A DNA stretch of 11,122 bases from CAYWBI01 sp964456445 (lineage in GTDB: Bacteria; Calditrichota; Calditrichia; Calditrichales; J004), in NCBI GenBank assembly GCA_964456445.1, contig CAYWBI010000124.1, positions 1 to 11,122 of the forward strand, in the 5' to 3' direction. Position numbers and translations under genes: made by a program. Under the pieces are notes generated by a model. The model worked only from the letters and a program-made list of their open reading frames with translations. It did no database searches and had not been told where the DNA came from. Shown in pieces: positions 1 through 8,900 of this stretch. Within the stretch, counting starts at the first letter, position 1; the number at the start of each line of letters is the position of its first letter.

Positions 1-96
1 AAATTATATTTAAAGACTTTATCAAATAGTTTTTCAACCAATTTAATCTTAACTCAATTATTATTTAACTCAAAACACTGTATTAGTGGAGGCTAT
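1..96. other. AT-rich leader upstream of mscS
   Basis: This stretch is strongly AT-rich and holds no reading frame I can support. It ends in the ribosome binding site of the mscS-like gene. It presumably carries that gene's promoter, but I find no pair of -35 and -10 boxes good enough to name. The window edge cuts it off, so the upstream neighbour is unknown. Confidence 0.5.
88..92 (+). promoter_or_regulatory. Ribosome binding site of the mscS-like gene
   Basis: GGAGG lies 4 bases before the ATG at 97. A second in-frame ATG at 106 would sit 13 bases away, so the first ATG is the better start, although the spacing to it is rather short. Confidence 0.75.
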
Positions 97-915
97 ATGC
101 AAAACATGCAAGAATATATTCAACTTGGGATTACGATGGTTGTCACCTATGTTCCAAAAATTTTGATGGCTTTGGTTGTCCTGATTATCGGATTATGGTT
201 TGTAAAAATGATCGTTTCCGGTTTTCACAAGGCTACACAAAAATCCAAGATGGATATTTCACTACAAAAGTTTCTTTCCAGCCTTATTTCAATAGGGCTG
301 AAAGTTATGGTAATGATCAGTGTCATTTCGATGATGGGGGTTGAGACAACGTCTTTTATAGCTGTTTTGGGCGCGGCGGGTTTAGCGGTGGGCCTTGCCT
401 TGCAGGGCAGTCTCTCCAATTTTGCCGGTGGCGTACTTATCCTTATTTTTAAACCTTTTAAGGTAGGAGATTTTATCGATGGAGCGGGTCATTCAGGATC
501 GGTTTCTGCGATAGAAGTTTTAGCGACAACACTTAAAACACCGGACAATAAAACGATTATTATCCCTAATGGCGGACTTGCAAATGCATCAATTATCAAT
601 TATTCAACGGAAGCGAACCGCAGGGTTGATTTCACATTTGGGATAGGTTATGGCGATGACATGAAAAAAGCGAAGGACGTTATACGGGAAATATTAGATC
701 ATGATACACGTATATTTAAAGACCCGCAGCCTTTTTTGGCCATTGGAAATCTCGGCGACAGCACCGTGGATATCACCGTCCGGGTTTGGGCCAAGGCAAA
801 TGATTATTGGGGCATCCACTTTGACACCATTGAAAAAGTAAAAGAAGCCTTCGACGCCAATAACATCTCAATACCTTATCCGCAAATGGATATCCACAAC
901 TACAAGAAAAATTAA
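97..915 (+). CDS. mscS: Small-conductance mechanosensitive channel, MscS family
   Basis: This is an inner-membrane channel that opens under membrane tension and releases solutes on hypo-osmotic shock; the family works as a homoheptamer. The 272 residues are close to the length of E. coli MscS (286). Hydrophobic segments lie near residues 18-40 (TM1), 60-80 (TM2) and 86-116 (TM3, pore-lining). TM3 carries the Gly/Ala-rich packing pattern LGAAGLAVGLALQGSLSNFA (residues 91-110). It is followed by the beta-domain entry FKPFKVGDFI and by IIIPNGGLANASIINYS (residues 154-170). The C-terminal domain ends in the family-typical PYPQMD (260-265). There is no N-terminal extension as in MscK or YnaI-type members. 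The stop codon is 10 bases before the next gene, so the two are probably one operon. The family assignment is secure; the exact ion preference cannot be read from the sequence. Confidence 0.96.
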   Translation: MQNMQEYIQLGITMVVTYVPKILMALVVLIIGLWFVKMIVSGFHKATQKSKMDISLQKFLSSLISIGLKVMVMISVISMMGVETTSFIAVLGAAGLAVGLALQGSLSNFAGGVLILIFKPFKVGDFIDGAGHSGSVSAIEVLATTLKTPDNKTIIIPNGGLANASIINYSTEANRRVDFTFGIGYGDDMKKAKDVIREILDHDTRIFKDPQPFLAIGNLGDSTVDITVRVWAKANDYWGIHFDTIEKVKEAFDANNISIPYPQMDIHNYKKN

Positions 916-918
916 GGA
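914..918 (+). promoter_or_regulatory. Ribosome binding site overlapping the mscS stop codon
   Basis: AAGGA begins inside the TAA stop of the upstream gene (913-915) and sits 7 bases before the ATG at 926. The overlap of stop codon and ribosome binding site suggests coupled translation of the two genes. Confidence 0.7.
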
Positions 919-925
919 ACGAAAC

Positions 926-1762
926 ATGAAAAGAATCATTATGTTCATCATCTTGAGCGGTTTACTGTTTGCTCAGGATAAGAAGTCCGTGGACTTCGGT
1001 TGGAAAAATCAAATTACAAGCGATCTTAATTTTACCCAAAACTCCTTCGACAACTGGAGCGCCGGTGGTGAAGACATTTGGAGCTGGGCGTTGAATGTAA
1101 ATGCAAAATTTGAAAATGACCAGGAAAAATACAACTGGGCCACATCGGGCAAATTCCAGTTTGGACGGGCACAAATTGGCAATGGCCCGGCACAAAAGGC
1201 AGCGGATGAAATTAATCTTGAAACGGTTTATACCTATAAACTGGGAAGTACAATAAATCCGTATGGATCGTTTAAACTGCTTAGCCAGGTGGCCAATGGT
1301 TTTAACTATGGAGCAAAACCTGCTGTCCAAATTTCCGCGGCCTTTGATCCATTGTATTTGACCGAAAGCATTGGTATGGGCTATGCTGCAAGCAAGTTCT
1401 TAAAAACCCGTTTAGGCGCTGCCGTGAAACAAACATTTAGCAAAAGTGAATACGGTTTCGCCGATGATCCCTCCACAACAAATAAAATTGAATCATCCAG
1501 GAATGAATTGGGCGCTGAATCGGTTACCGAACTAAGCATACCGCTTAGCGAAAAAATTATATACGATGGTAAAATAGAACTGTTTTCGGACCTACGGGCA
1601 GTCAATACCGTGGATGTAAATTGGGACAATACTTTTTCGGCCCAGGTTTCCGACATCATCAAAGTCAGTTTTAATTTTAAACTGTTTTATGACAGGGATA
1701 TTTCCAGAACACGTCAGCTTAAACAAACCCTGGCCGTTGGGCTAAGCTACACTTTTTTGTAA
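926..1762 (+). CDS. DUF3078-type secreted outer-membrane beta-barrel protein
   Basis: The function is unknown; it is probably an outer-membrane protein. Residues 1-16 form a Sec signal peptide (basic MKR, a hydrophobic core, then LLFA with likely cleavage before QDKK). The mature start contains FTQNSFDNWSAGGED (residues 36-50), matching the Asn-Trp-x-x-Gly-Gly-Glu pattern I associate with DUF3078 proteins of Bacteroidota and relatives. The rest alternates polar and hydrophobic residues with many aromatics (for example YTYKLGSTINPYGSFKLLS), as in amphipathic beta strands. The protein ends in a strand finishing LSYTFL, which resembles the C-terminal signal read by the BAM machinery. At 278 residues it is near the usual family size. 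It follows the channel gene by 10 bases and precedes a terminator, so it is the last gene of the unit. The membrane location is inferred from the signal peptide and strand pattern; the family name is from memory of the motif. Confidence 0.8.
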   Translation: MKRIIMFIILSGLLFAQDKKSVDFGWKNQITSDLNFTQNSFDNWSAGGEDIWSWALNVNAKFENDQEKYNWATSGKFQFGRAQIGNGPAQKAADEINLETVYTYKLGSTINPYGSFKLLSQVANGFNYGAKPAVQISAAFDPLYLTESIGMGYAASKFLKTRLGAAVKQTFSKSEYGFADDPSTTNKIESSRNELGAESVTELSIPLSEKIIYDGKIELFSDLRAVNTVDVNWDNTFSAQVSDIIKVSFNFKLFYDRDISRTRQLKQTLAVGLSYTFL

Positions 1763-1777
1763 CATTTCTTATTTGGG

Positions 1778-1809
1778 GCGGGATGATCTCATCCCGCTTT
1801 TTATTTTTT
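1778..1809 (+). terminator. Intrinsic terminator of the mscS-DUF3078 unit
   Basis: GCGGGATG (1778-1785) pairs perfectly with CATCCCGC (1790-1797) around a 4-base loop, and a U-rich tail broken by one A follows (1798-1809). It starts 15 bases after the stop codon of the barrel gene. Read on the minus strand, the hairpin is followed by CCCCAAATAAG, which is not a U-tract, so it should work only in the plus direction. Confidence 0.92.
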
Positions 1810-1908
1810 AACGCGGGCTGAAGAATGGAATTAAACGGAATTGCCCCCATCCAATGGGTAAGTTCTTATCATCCATTTGTTCCATTGTGATCGGATTATT
1901 CGATGATG

Positions 1909-4900
1909 TTAATTTTTATCAAGAAGGTTTCGGATTTTTTTATACAACGTATCTTGTAAGAATGGTTTTTGTATAAATAGTAAATTCTCTTGCTTGGTAT
2001 CCAGTTCTATTTCCGCATAGCCGGACATCAGGATAATTTTAACATCGGGAAAATGCATATTAACAAGTCTCATAAGTTTTTTACCACCAATTTCAGGCAT
2101 TACAACATCCGTGAGCAAAAGATCAAATTTTATTTCCGGCTGACTAATTATCAAGTCTAAGGCCTCCTTGCCATCTCCGGCCTCAAGTACCTTGTATCCC
2201 TTTTGCCGCAATCCCCTGGCCGTTACTTCACGTAGCGCGTTTTCATCTTCCACAAGCAGAATACACTCATTGCCGCCTTCAACCGCTTGTTTACCAGGCT
2301 CGGCCTTATTTTCCTTTGTATTTGTGCTGCTTACCGGAAAGTAAATTTTGAATAAAGTCCCCACGCCGGTTTGGCTTTCAAGATCGATAGTACCACCATG
2401 ATTTGTAATAATCCCAAAACAAGTTGATAATCCAAGCCCTGTTCCTTCGGATGTGGGTTTGGTTGTAAAGAAGGGTTCAAATATCCGGTCTTGTATCTGT
2501 TCGGGTATTCCCGCTCCATTATCCTTAATTTTTAGCAACACATAAGTTCCGGCTTTTCGGACACCCGCGGCAAAAGAAGGTTCCAGATGATTTTGCGTTT
2601 CAATAACGATCTTTCCGCCATCCGGCATGGCGTCACGGGCGTTGACAACCAAATTAACCAGTACCTGTTCAAATTGTGCCGGGTCAATTTTAATTTTTTT
2701 TAAAGCGGGTTCCAAACGTGTAGTTAACTTTATGTTTTCGTTAATCAAACGGCTCAGCATATCTTCCATCTCCGATATGCTTTGATTGATATTGACAATT
2801 TTGGGCGTGGTGACTTGTTTTTTTGCGAAGGTAAGTAATTGTCTGGTTAATTTCGCAGCCCGTTCCGCGCTTCTTAAAATGCCCCTTAGATCTTCCGCCG
2901 TTCGTGAAGATAAAGGTACATCGCTAAATTCAAGGGCAAAGCCGGCATAGGACATAATTGATGTGAGTAAGTTGTTAAAGTCATGGGCAACACCACCGAC
3001 AAGCTGGCCTACCGCATCCATTTTCTGGGATTGGCGCAATTGTTTTTCCAGTTCCAATTCCCTGGTAACATCGTGCTGCACGCTTACATAATTTGTAATT
3101 TCCCCTTTATCGTTCCGAATAGGCGTTATTGTTGCATCTTCATAATATATTTCTGATGATTTCTTGCGATTGATAAAACGGCCACGCCATACTTTTCCAG
3201 CTTGAATGGTTTGCCATAATTCCCGATAAAATGTTTGATCATGCCGATCACTCTTTATAGGCCCAACCTTATGGCCGATAACTTCATTGCGCAGATAACC
3301 AGTTGTTTGCTCAAACGCCGGATTTACATAAACAACAACGCCATTGGAATCAGTGATAATTATATTTTCGAAAGTTTGTTCCAAGGCAGCGGCCATTCTT
3401 TTTTGTTGCTCCTGCAATTCAACATAACCTATGGCGGCAGATAATTGGGCAACAATGCGTTCAATTGTTTTTATTTGCTTTGTTTTAAATTTTCTCTTTC
3501 TGATACAATCCAGGCTGATCACTCCGATTAAATGATTGTCAATGGACAACGGCAGGATGAGCACGGATAGCATATTTTGTTCTGCCAACATTTTTTTGTA
3601 TATCCCTAACTGATCAAAATCTTTAACATTCTCAACCATCACCGGGCCAGGATTTTTATAAAATTTCTTTAACAGGGGAATATCTTTTGCGGGAAATGTA
3701 AAACCCGTTTTAATATCACGGATGTTTTCCGGCCAGGCCGTCGCCACTTGTAAAACATCTCCTGATGGATTTAATAGAGATATTACAACCTGGTTAGCGT
3801 CAAAGGATTGGGCAAGGTCCCGGCAAGCCGTTTCCATCATCTCCATATATGAAAGACCGGAGGTGCTTGCATTTATCACTTTATTTAATAATAACAGTTC
3901 ATCTTCGACCAATTTTCGTTCGGTGATATCATGTGAGCTAACAACAACCCCGCTAATGCTTTCATCTTTTTCCCGGTACGGAAAATAGCTTACATCCATA
4001 AATCGCTTACCAACATTTTCAAAATCAAACCAATACTGGTAGTTTATTGTCTCACCTTGTAAACAGCGGTCAAAATTAGGACGGATATTATTTTCAAAAA
4101 CATCTTTTCCAAATAATTCTTCAATCGAGTGGCCAACGATCTTTTTATTTTTAGCGCCATGCATTGTGTAGTAGGATTTATTAACCGCCCGATAGATATA
4201 ATCCCGGTCGATAAAGGACAATTTATCGTTTGTTGAATTCACAATATGTTCATAGCGACTGAGTACTTTTTCCCATTGTTTGTTGAGGGTAACATCGCGC
4301 AATATAACCTGTGACGCCGGTTGGCCATTATAGTTTATCATGGTGCCGGCCATCTCTACGATACGTATATTTCCTTGTAAGGTTATGAGTTTATGATCCA
4401 TTGGCATGGAATTTCCCTTTCGGGTATAGATACGGCGGACCTGTTGTTTTACATCATTGAGCGAGGAGCCATGGATAAATTCAATGATGTCCTTACCAAT
4501 CACCTGGGTAGGACTTGAAGCGTCTATCAACTTCAATGACGCCCGATTGGCATATAAAATTTTACTTTTTTGATGTATTACAATAGCCAATGGCGAGTTG
4601 TCCGCCAATTCACGATAGCGTTTTTCACTTTCCTGGACACGCATTCGACTTCGGATACGCGAGGTGATGTTTGTAGATATGCCACCGATGGCATACGCTT
4701 CTTTATCGGGCGTGAATAAAGGATATTTTACCGTAAGGAAGATGATTTCATCTCTCCCTGTCGGTACGATTTCTTCAAACTCTATTGCCCGGCCCTGGGT
4801 CAAAACTTTTTTGTCATTATCCCGGAAGCATTTTGCGGTATCATGGGGGAAGAGATGATAATCGTCTTTTCCGATCACATCAGATTTTCTAAATCCAAGG

Positions 4901-5964
4901 CTTTTCAGATAGGTTTTGTTCACATCGATGTAACAGCCGTCTAAATCTTTGATATAGATGTTTGAGGGTGAATTATCGATCATGCTCCTATAACGAAATT
5001 CACTAAGTTCCAACGCCTGACGGGTATGGATTGCATCTGTAAAATCACTTGAGACAATTGTGGCATAAACCAACTTTCGATTGATAAACACCGGTGAGAT
5101 GCGACTGAAATATATCGCCTGCGAACCGGAGATGTTCAATCCTGTAACCTGATAGGAAATAGGGGATGCATTTTTAAAAACGTGTTTCAATGCATTTTTA
5201 ACTTTGGCATGTTCCTCTTTTACCGGTAGAAAATCATAGATCGTTTTCTCATAAACCGGTTGTTCAGAATCCCGGTTTAAATAAAGGATATGGCCGTTCT
5301 CATCCACATGAATGATTATATCATTTGTGTTTCTGGCAAATGACTCCCAGCTTTCCAGGGCTTCGGTCAGTACTTTCTGTTTTGCTTCCGATGCATGGGT
5401 GGTATTTATCCTCTGAATGGCAAGGGCCAATAAACCGGCGAGGTTCTCTAAAAAATTTATCTGTGCAGGTGTAATTTTTAATACGCCTGATTTTTGAAAC
5501 GATGCACAACCCAATATCCCGACCTTTTCAGCGGATAAATGCAAGGGGACGTGCACTGCGCCAGAGCAGCCATATTTTTGAACATACGCTTGATCTAAAC
5601 GTTTGTCCAGCCGGCAGTCTTCAATAACATCAAGCTCAAAATTTTCCCATAAATTTTTTATAAAACGTCTATCACCATCTGCACCAAATGGGATATTCTT
5701 ATTGGTGTCTTGAAAGTGCGGGCCATAAGAAGCAATTAAATATGGCTCTTTCCGGGTTTCATTTATTTCAAAAGCCCAAACGTTATACAGGCCAATACTT
5801 TCATGTATCAATTCTGCGACCATTGTAAATAGTTGTTCCATCTTATCGTCCAGAAACAATGCTTCTATATTGTCCATCAATAAGGTTTGCAAACGGTCTT
5901 TTTCTTTAAGATAAGCAAACTCTTCGCTGTTACGCTTATCGTGCAGGGGTTCCATTTTGGACAT
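1909..5964 (-). CDS. Soluble PAS/GAF hybrid histidine kinase with C-terminal receiver (1351 aa)
   Basis: This is a sensor kinase that should autophosphorylate on His994 and pass phosphate to Asp1286 in its own receiver. Domain order by eye: GAF (about 25-190), a degenerate PAS (205-310), PAS (320-435), PAS (447-560), PAS (567-675), second GAF (690-848), PAS (855-970), HisKA with GGVAHDFNN (990-998), HATPase_c and receiver. The ATPase shows an N-box around Asn1108, DNGAGI at 1148-1153, FEPFFTTK at 1162-1169 and GTGLGLS at 1174-1180. The receiver has acidic Glu1239/Asp1240, Asp1286, Ser1314 and Lys1333, so all key residues are present. No membrane segment or signal peptide is visible, so it should act in the cytoplasm. 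The start lies one base after the stop of the upstream kinase, with only a weak ribosome binding site, which implies translational coupling; an in-frame ATG three codons on is an alternative start. The ligands are unknown. No DNA-binding or enzymatic output domain is present. Confidence 0.95.
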   Translation of the reverse strand: MSKMEPLHDKRNSEEFAYLKEKDRLQTLLMDNIEALFLDDKMEQLFTMVAELIHESIGLYNVWAFEINETRKEPYLIASYGPHFQDTNKNIPFGADGDRRFIKNLWENFELDVIEDCRLDKRLDQAYVQKYGCSGAVHVPLHLSAEKVGILGCASFQKSGVLKITPAQINFLENLAGLLALAIQRINTTHASEAKQKVLTEALESWESFARNTNDIIIHVDENGHILYLNRDSEQPVYEKTIYDFLPVKEEHAKVKNALKHVFKNASPISYQVTGLNISGSQAIYFSRISPVFINRKLVYATIVSSDFTDAIHTRQALELSEFRYRSMIDNSPSNIYIKDLDGCYIDVNKTYLKSLGFRKSDVIGKDDYHLFPHDTAKCFRDNDKKVLTQGRAIEFEEIVPTGRDEIIFLTVKYPLFTPDKEAYAIGGISTNITSRIRSRMRVQESEKRYRELADNSPLAIVIHQKSKILYANRASLKLIDASSPTQVIGKDIIEFIHGSSLNDVKQQVRRIYTRKGNSMPMDHKLITLQGNIRIVEMAGTMINYNGQPASQVILRDVTLNKQWEKVLSRYEHIVNSTNDKLSFIDRDYIYRAVNKSYYTMHGAKNKKIVGHSIEELFGKDVFENNIRPNFDRCLQGETINYQYWFDFENVGKRFMDVSYFPYREKDESISGVVVSSHDITERKLVEDELLLLNKVINASTSGLSYMEMMETACRDLAQSFDANQVVISLLNPSGDVLQVATAWPENIRDIKTGFTFPAKDIPLLKKFYKNPGPVMVENVKDFDQLGIYKKMLAEQNMLSVLILPLSIDNHLIGVISLDCIRKRKFKTKQIKTIERIVAQLSAAIGYVELQEQQKRMAAALEQTFENIIITDSNGVVVYVNPAFEQTTGYLRNEVIGHKVGPIKSDRHDQTFYRELWQTIQAGKVWRGRFINRKKSSEIYYEDATITPIRNDKGEITNYVSVQHDVTRELELEKQLRQSQKMDAVGQLVGGVAHDFNNLLTSIMSYAGFALEFSDVPLSSRTAEDLRGILRSAERAAKLTRQLLTFAKKQVTTPKIVNINQSISEMEDMLSRLINENIKLTTRLEPALKKIKIDPAQFEQVLVNLVVNARDAMPDGGKIVIETQNHLEPSFAAGVRKAGTYVLLKIKDNGAGIPEQIQDRIFEPFFTTKPTSEGTGLGLSTCFGIITNHGGTIDLESQTGVGTLFKIYFPVSSTNTKENKAEPGKQAVEGGNECILLVEDENALREVTARGLRQKGYKVLEAGDGKEALDLIISQPEIKFDLLLTDVVMPEIGGKKLMRLVNMHFPDVKIILMSGYAEIELDTKQENLLFIQKPFLQDTLYKKIRNLLDKN

Positions 5965-5965
5965 T

Positions 5966-8900
5966 TTAATTTTTCCCGGTTTCCTGATTATTATTTCCCA
6001 TAATATTCGTTATGGAATTGAGCAACTCGGAAATAGAAAATGGTTTTTGTAAATAACCTATATTTAGGTCTTTATCAATAGACACCGAAATATCTTCTAC
6101 GGTATATCCACTGGAAAGAAGCGCCTTTATATCGGGGTTTAATTTTTTTATTTCATGATATACTTCCATACCACCTAATTTAGGCATAATCATATCCAGT
6201 ATGACCATTTGGATTTTTTCTTGATTGTCTTTAAAAACTTCGATCCCTTCGCTGCCATCATTGGCGGTTAAAATCGTATAACCGAATGTTTTGAGTGAAG
6301 CGGAAACAATATCGCGTATGGACTTATTGTCATCTACCACAAGAATAGTACCCTTGCCTTGTTTTGGCTCCAACGGCATCTTATCCATCCGGGCGGTCAG
6401 GTTCCTTTCTTTCGATGCCGGGAAATATATCCGGATGGTTGATCCTATACCAGGGGTACTGTCAATTTTCAGCGAACCCTTATGCGAGCGCACAATACCC
6501 AGGACGGCAGCCATGCCTAAGCCACGTCCGGTAAACTTGGTTGTAAAAAAGGGATCAAACAGACGTATTAATGTTTGTTCGTCCATGCCACAACCATTAT
6601 CGGCAACTTCTAAAAATACATATTCTTTATCAGCAGGTACCATATCAAGATAAGCAGATTGCAATTCCGCGGCTGCAAAACAACCAAATCCTGTTGATAG
6701 TTTTATAACGCCTTCCCGGTCACCGATTGCGTCTGCCGCGTTGGTTATTAAATTCATCACAATTTGACGAATACGCGTGGCGTCGGCGTCAATAGGTGGC
6801 ATCTTGCTATCGAAATCCTGAATAAAACGCACCTTACCTGGGATTGAAACATTCAACAACCGTACCATCTCTTTTATGAGAACATTCAAGTCCATGGGAA
6901 CAACTTTTACACTTCCTTTGCCGGAATACGAAAGCATTTGCACGCAAAGTTCGGCCGCATGTGATGATATCTGCTCAACCTTTTGCAAATTCTCCCTCGC
7001 GCGGCAATCATCGGGTATTTCCATCATGGCAAGGGTGGTATTGCCAAGGATTCCCGTTAACATATTATTAAAATCATGGGCAATCCCACCGGCCAGCACA
7101 CCAAGGCTTTCTAATTTTTGGGTTTGCAGCACCTGTTTTTCCATGGTCAACTGCTCTTCTTCGGCTTTACGGATTGCCGTTAAATCGCTTAAAAAAACAA
7201 GGATTGCAGGACCATCTTCAAGAAGTATATTGCCCGCCCTGACACGTAATGGAAATGTTGAACCATCCTTTTTCCTGGCGATAACCTCATAGGTACTCTC
7301 TACATCTTTTCCTTGCTGGCGTGCAATGCTCAGCAAATGATGTTTCTCGGCATCGCTGTCACTTATCAATTTCTTTTCATCCATACCGGCAAATTCGTTT
7401 TTATAATAGCCAAACAGTTCGGACATTGCTTCATTGGCAAACAAGATTTTATTATCACGGGAAACACCGATGCCAATAGGCGCATTTTCCACCAGTGTGC
7501 GGAAACGCGCCTCGCTTTGCTGCAGAACTTGTTCACGATGTTTTTTTTCCGTGATGTCATGGGCATAAGCGATGACAACTTTTTTCCCAAAATAGGTGGA
7601 CGCCGCCACATGGACCTCTTTTAAAAAGGGGGCCCCGTCTTTTTTTACCGCCCAAAAATCAAAACTCTGTGGTTTGCCATTGTAAGCCGCTTCAAATTTT
7701 GTACGCACCTCATCCATGTCGTTCGCACCGGGCAGAGCAACGTCCATTGGACTTTTTCCAATAAAAAAATCATGCAAATGTCCATTATATAATTTCTCAA
7801 CACTTTTATTTACGTCCAGAAAAACGCCGTTTTTATCCTGTATATAGATGGCGTCCATGGCGTTATCAAACAATGCCCGATAACTTTTCTCTGATTCCAC
7901 AAGCGCCCGTTGTATCTTCTTTTGTTCGGTTATAACGGTAAAGACCACCTGCACTGCTGGTTTATTATTATACAGTACCGGACCAGCCTGAACCGAAACG
8001 TCCAGTTCGTTGCCATCAATTCGTAAAAATTTCTCATCAAGTGGGGAAACATCCTGGCCGGAATCTAAAATTTTTAAACGCGCTGTTACCTTCTCGATTG
8101 ATTGTGGATGAATAAAACTCAAAACAGCTTTGCCCAGTAAACCCTGTTCATCTTTTGCCCCAAGCATTTTTACCGCCATCGGATTGGCAAAAACAATTTT
8201 CCCTTGCTGGTGCACTGCAATGCACAACGGTGAACGGTTCACCAGCATACGATAGCGCTGTTCACTCTCCATCAACTGTAATTCATTCCTTTTTAATTCG
8301 ATCGCATGCGCAATGTGTTCGGCCACAAATTCCATCACCTGCAGGTCCTGACTATTATAAGCTGTCTGGGATTCATAGTTTTGGATAACCACAACCCCCT
8401 CAACACCGGAAGCGGTTGTAAACGGTATCCCCATCCATATCATCGATTCCCTGCCGACGAGATGAACATCTCCCGATTCTTGCAACTTTCGATCTTTGTT
8501 CCGGTCCAGCAAAAGGGCCTTTCCGCTACGACGGACATAATCGGTTAAACTGTTTTTCATCTCGGCTGCGCTAAAATCCGCATGCGGGGAATATTTATCT
8601 GAATAGAAAGGAAAAGAATAATTCTGATTTTGTTTGTCATATAGGGCAACGAAAAAATTGTCGGAATCGATAAAGACCGCGATCTGTTTTTGAATGGCCG
8701 CAAGCAACTCACCTACCGATTTGAAGCCCACGATGGTCTTGGAAATATTTAATAAGGCGTCGCGCATTAACTCGCCACGATGCCTCTCAGTAATATCATG
8801 TACGATTGAATAAAGCAGGTGTTTTCCTTCAAGTTCGATAGGGTCTGAATAAACTTCAACATTACGTATTGCACCGCTTGCCAATTTATGCGTAAAATTA

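Noticed and set aside
1846..1858. Small hairpin CCCAT/ATGGG as terminator of the kinase operon
   Set aside because: The stem is only five pairs with a three-base loop, and no U-tract follows on the minus strand.
6291..7624. Open frames on the plus strand inside the kinase genes
   Set aside because: They lie opposite conserved HisKA, ATPase, receiver and PAS coding sequence, have no recognisable domains, and are explained as shadows of the real frames.
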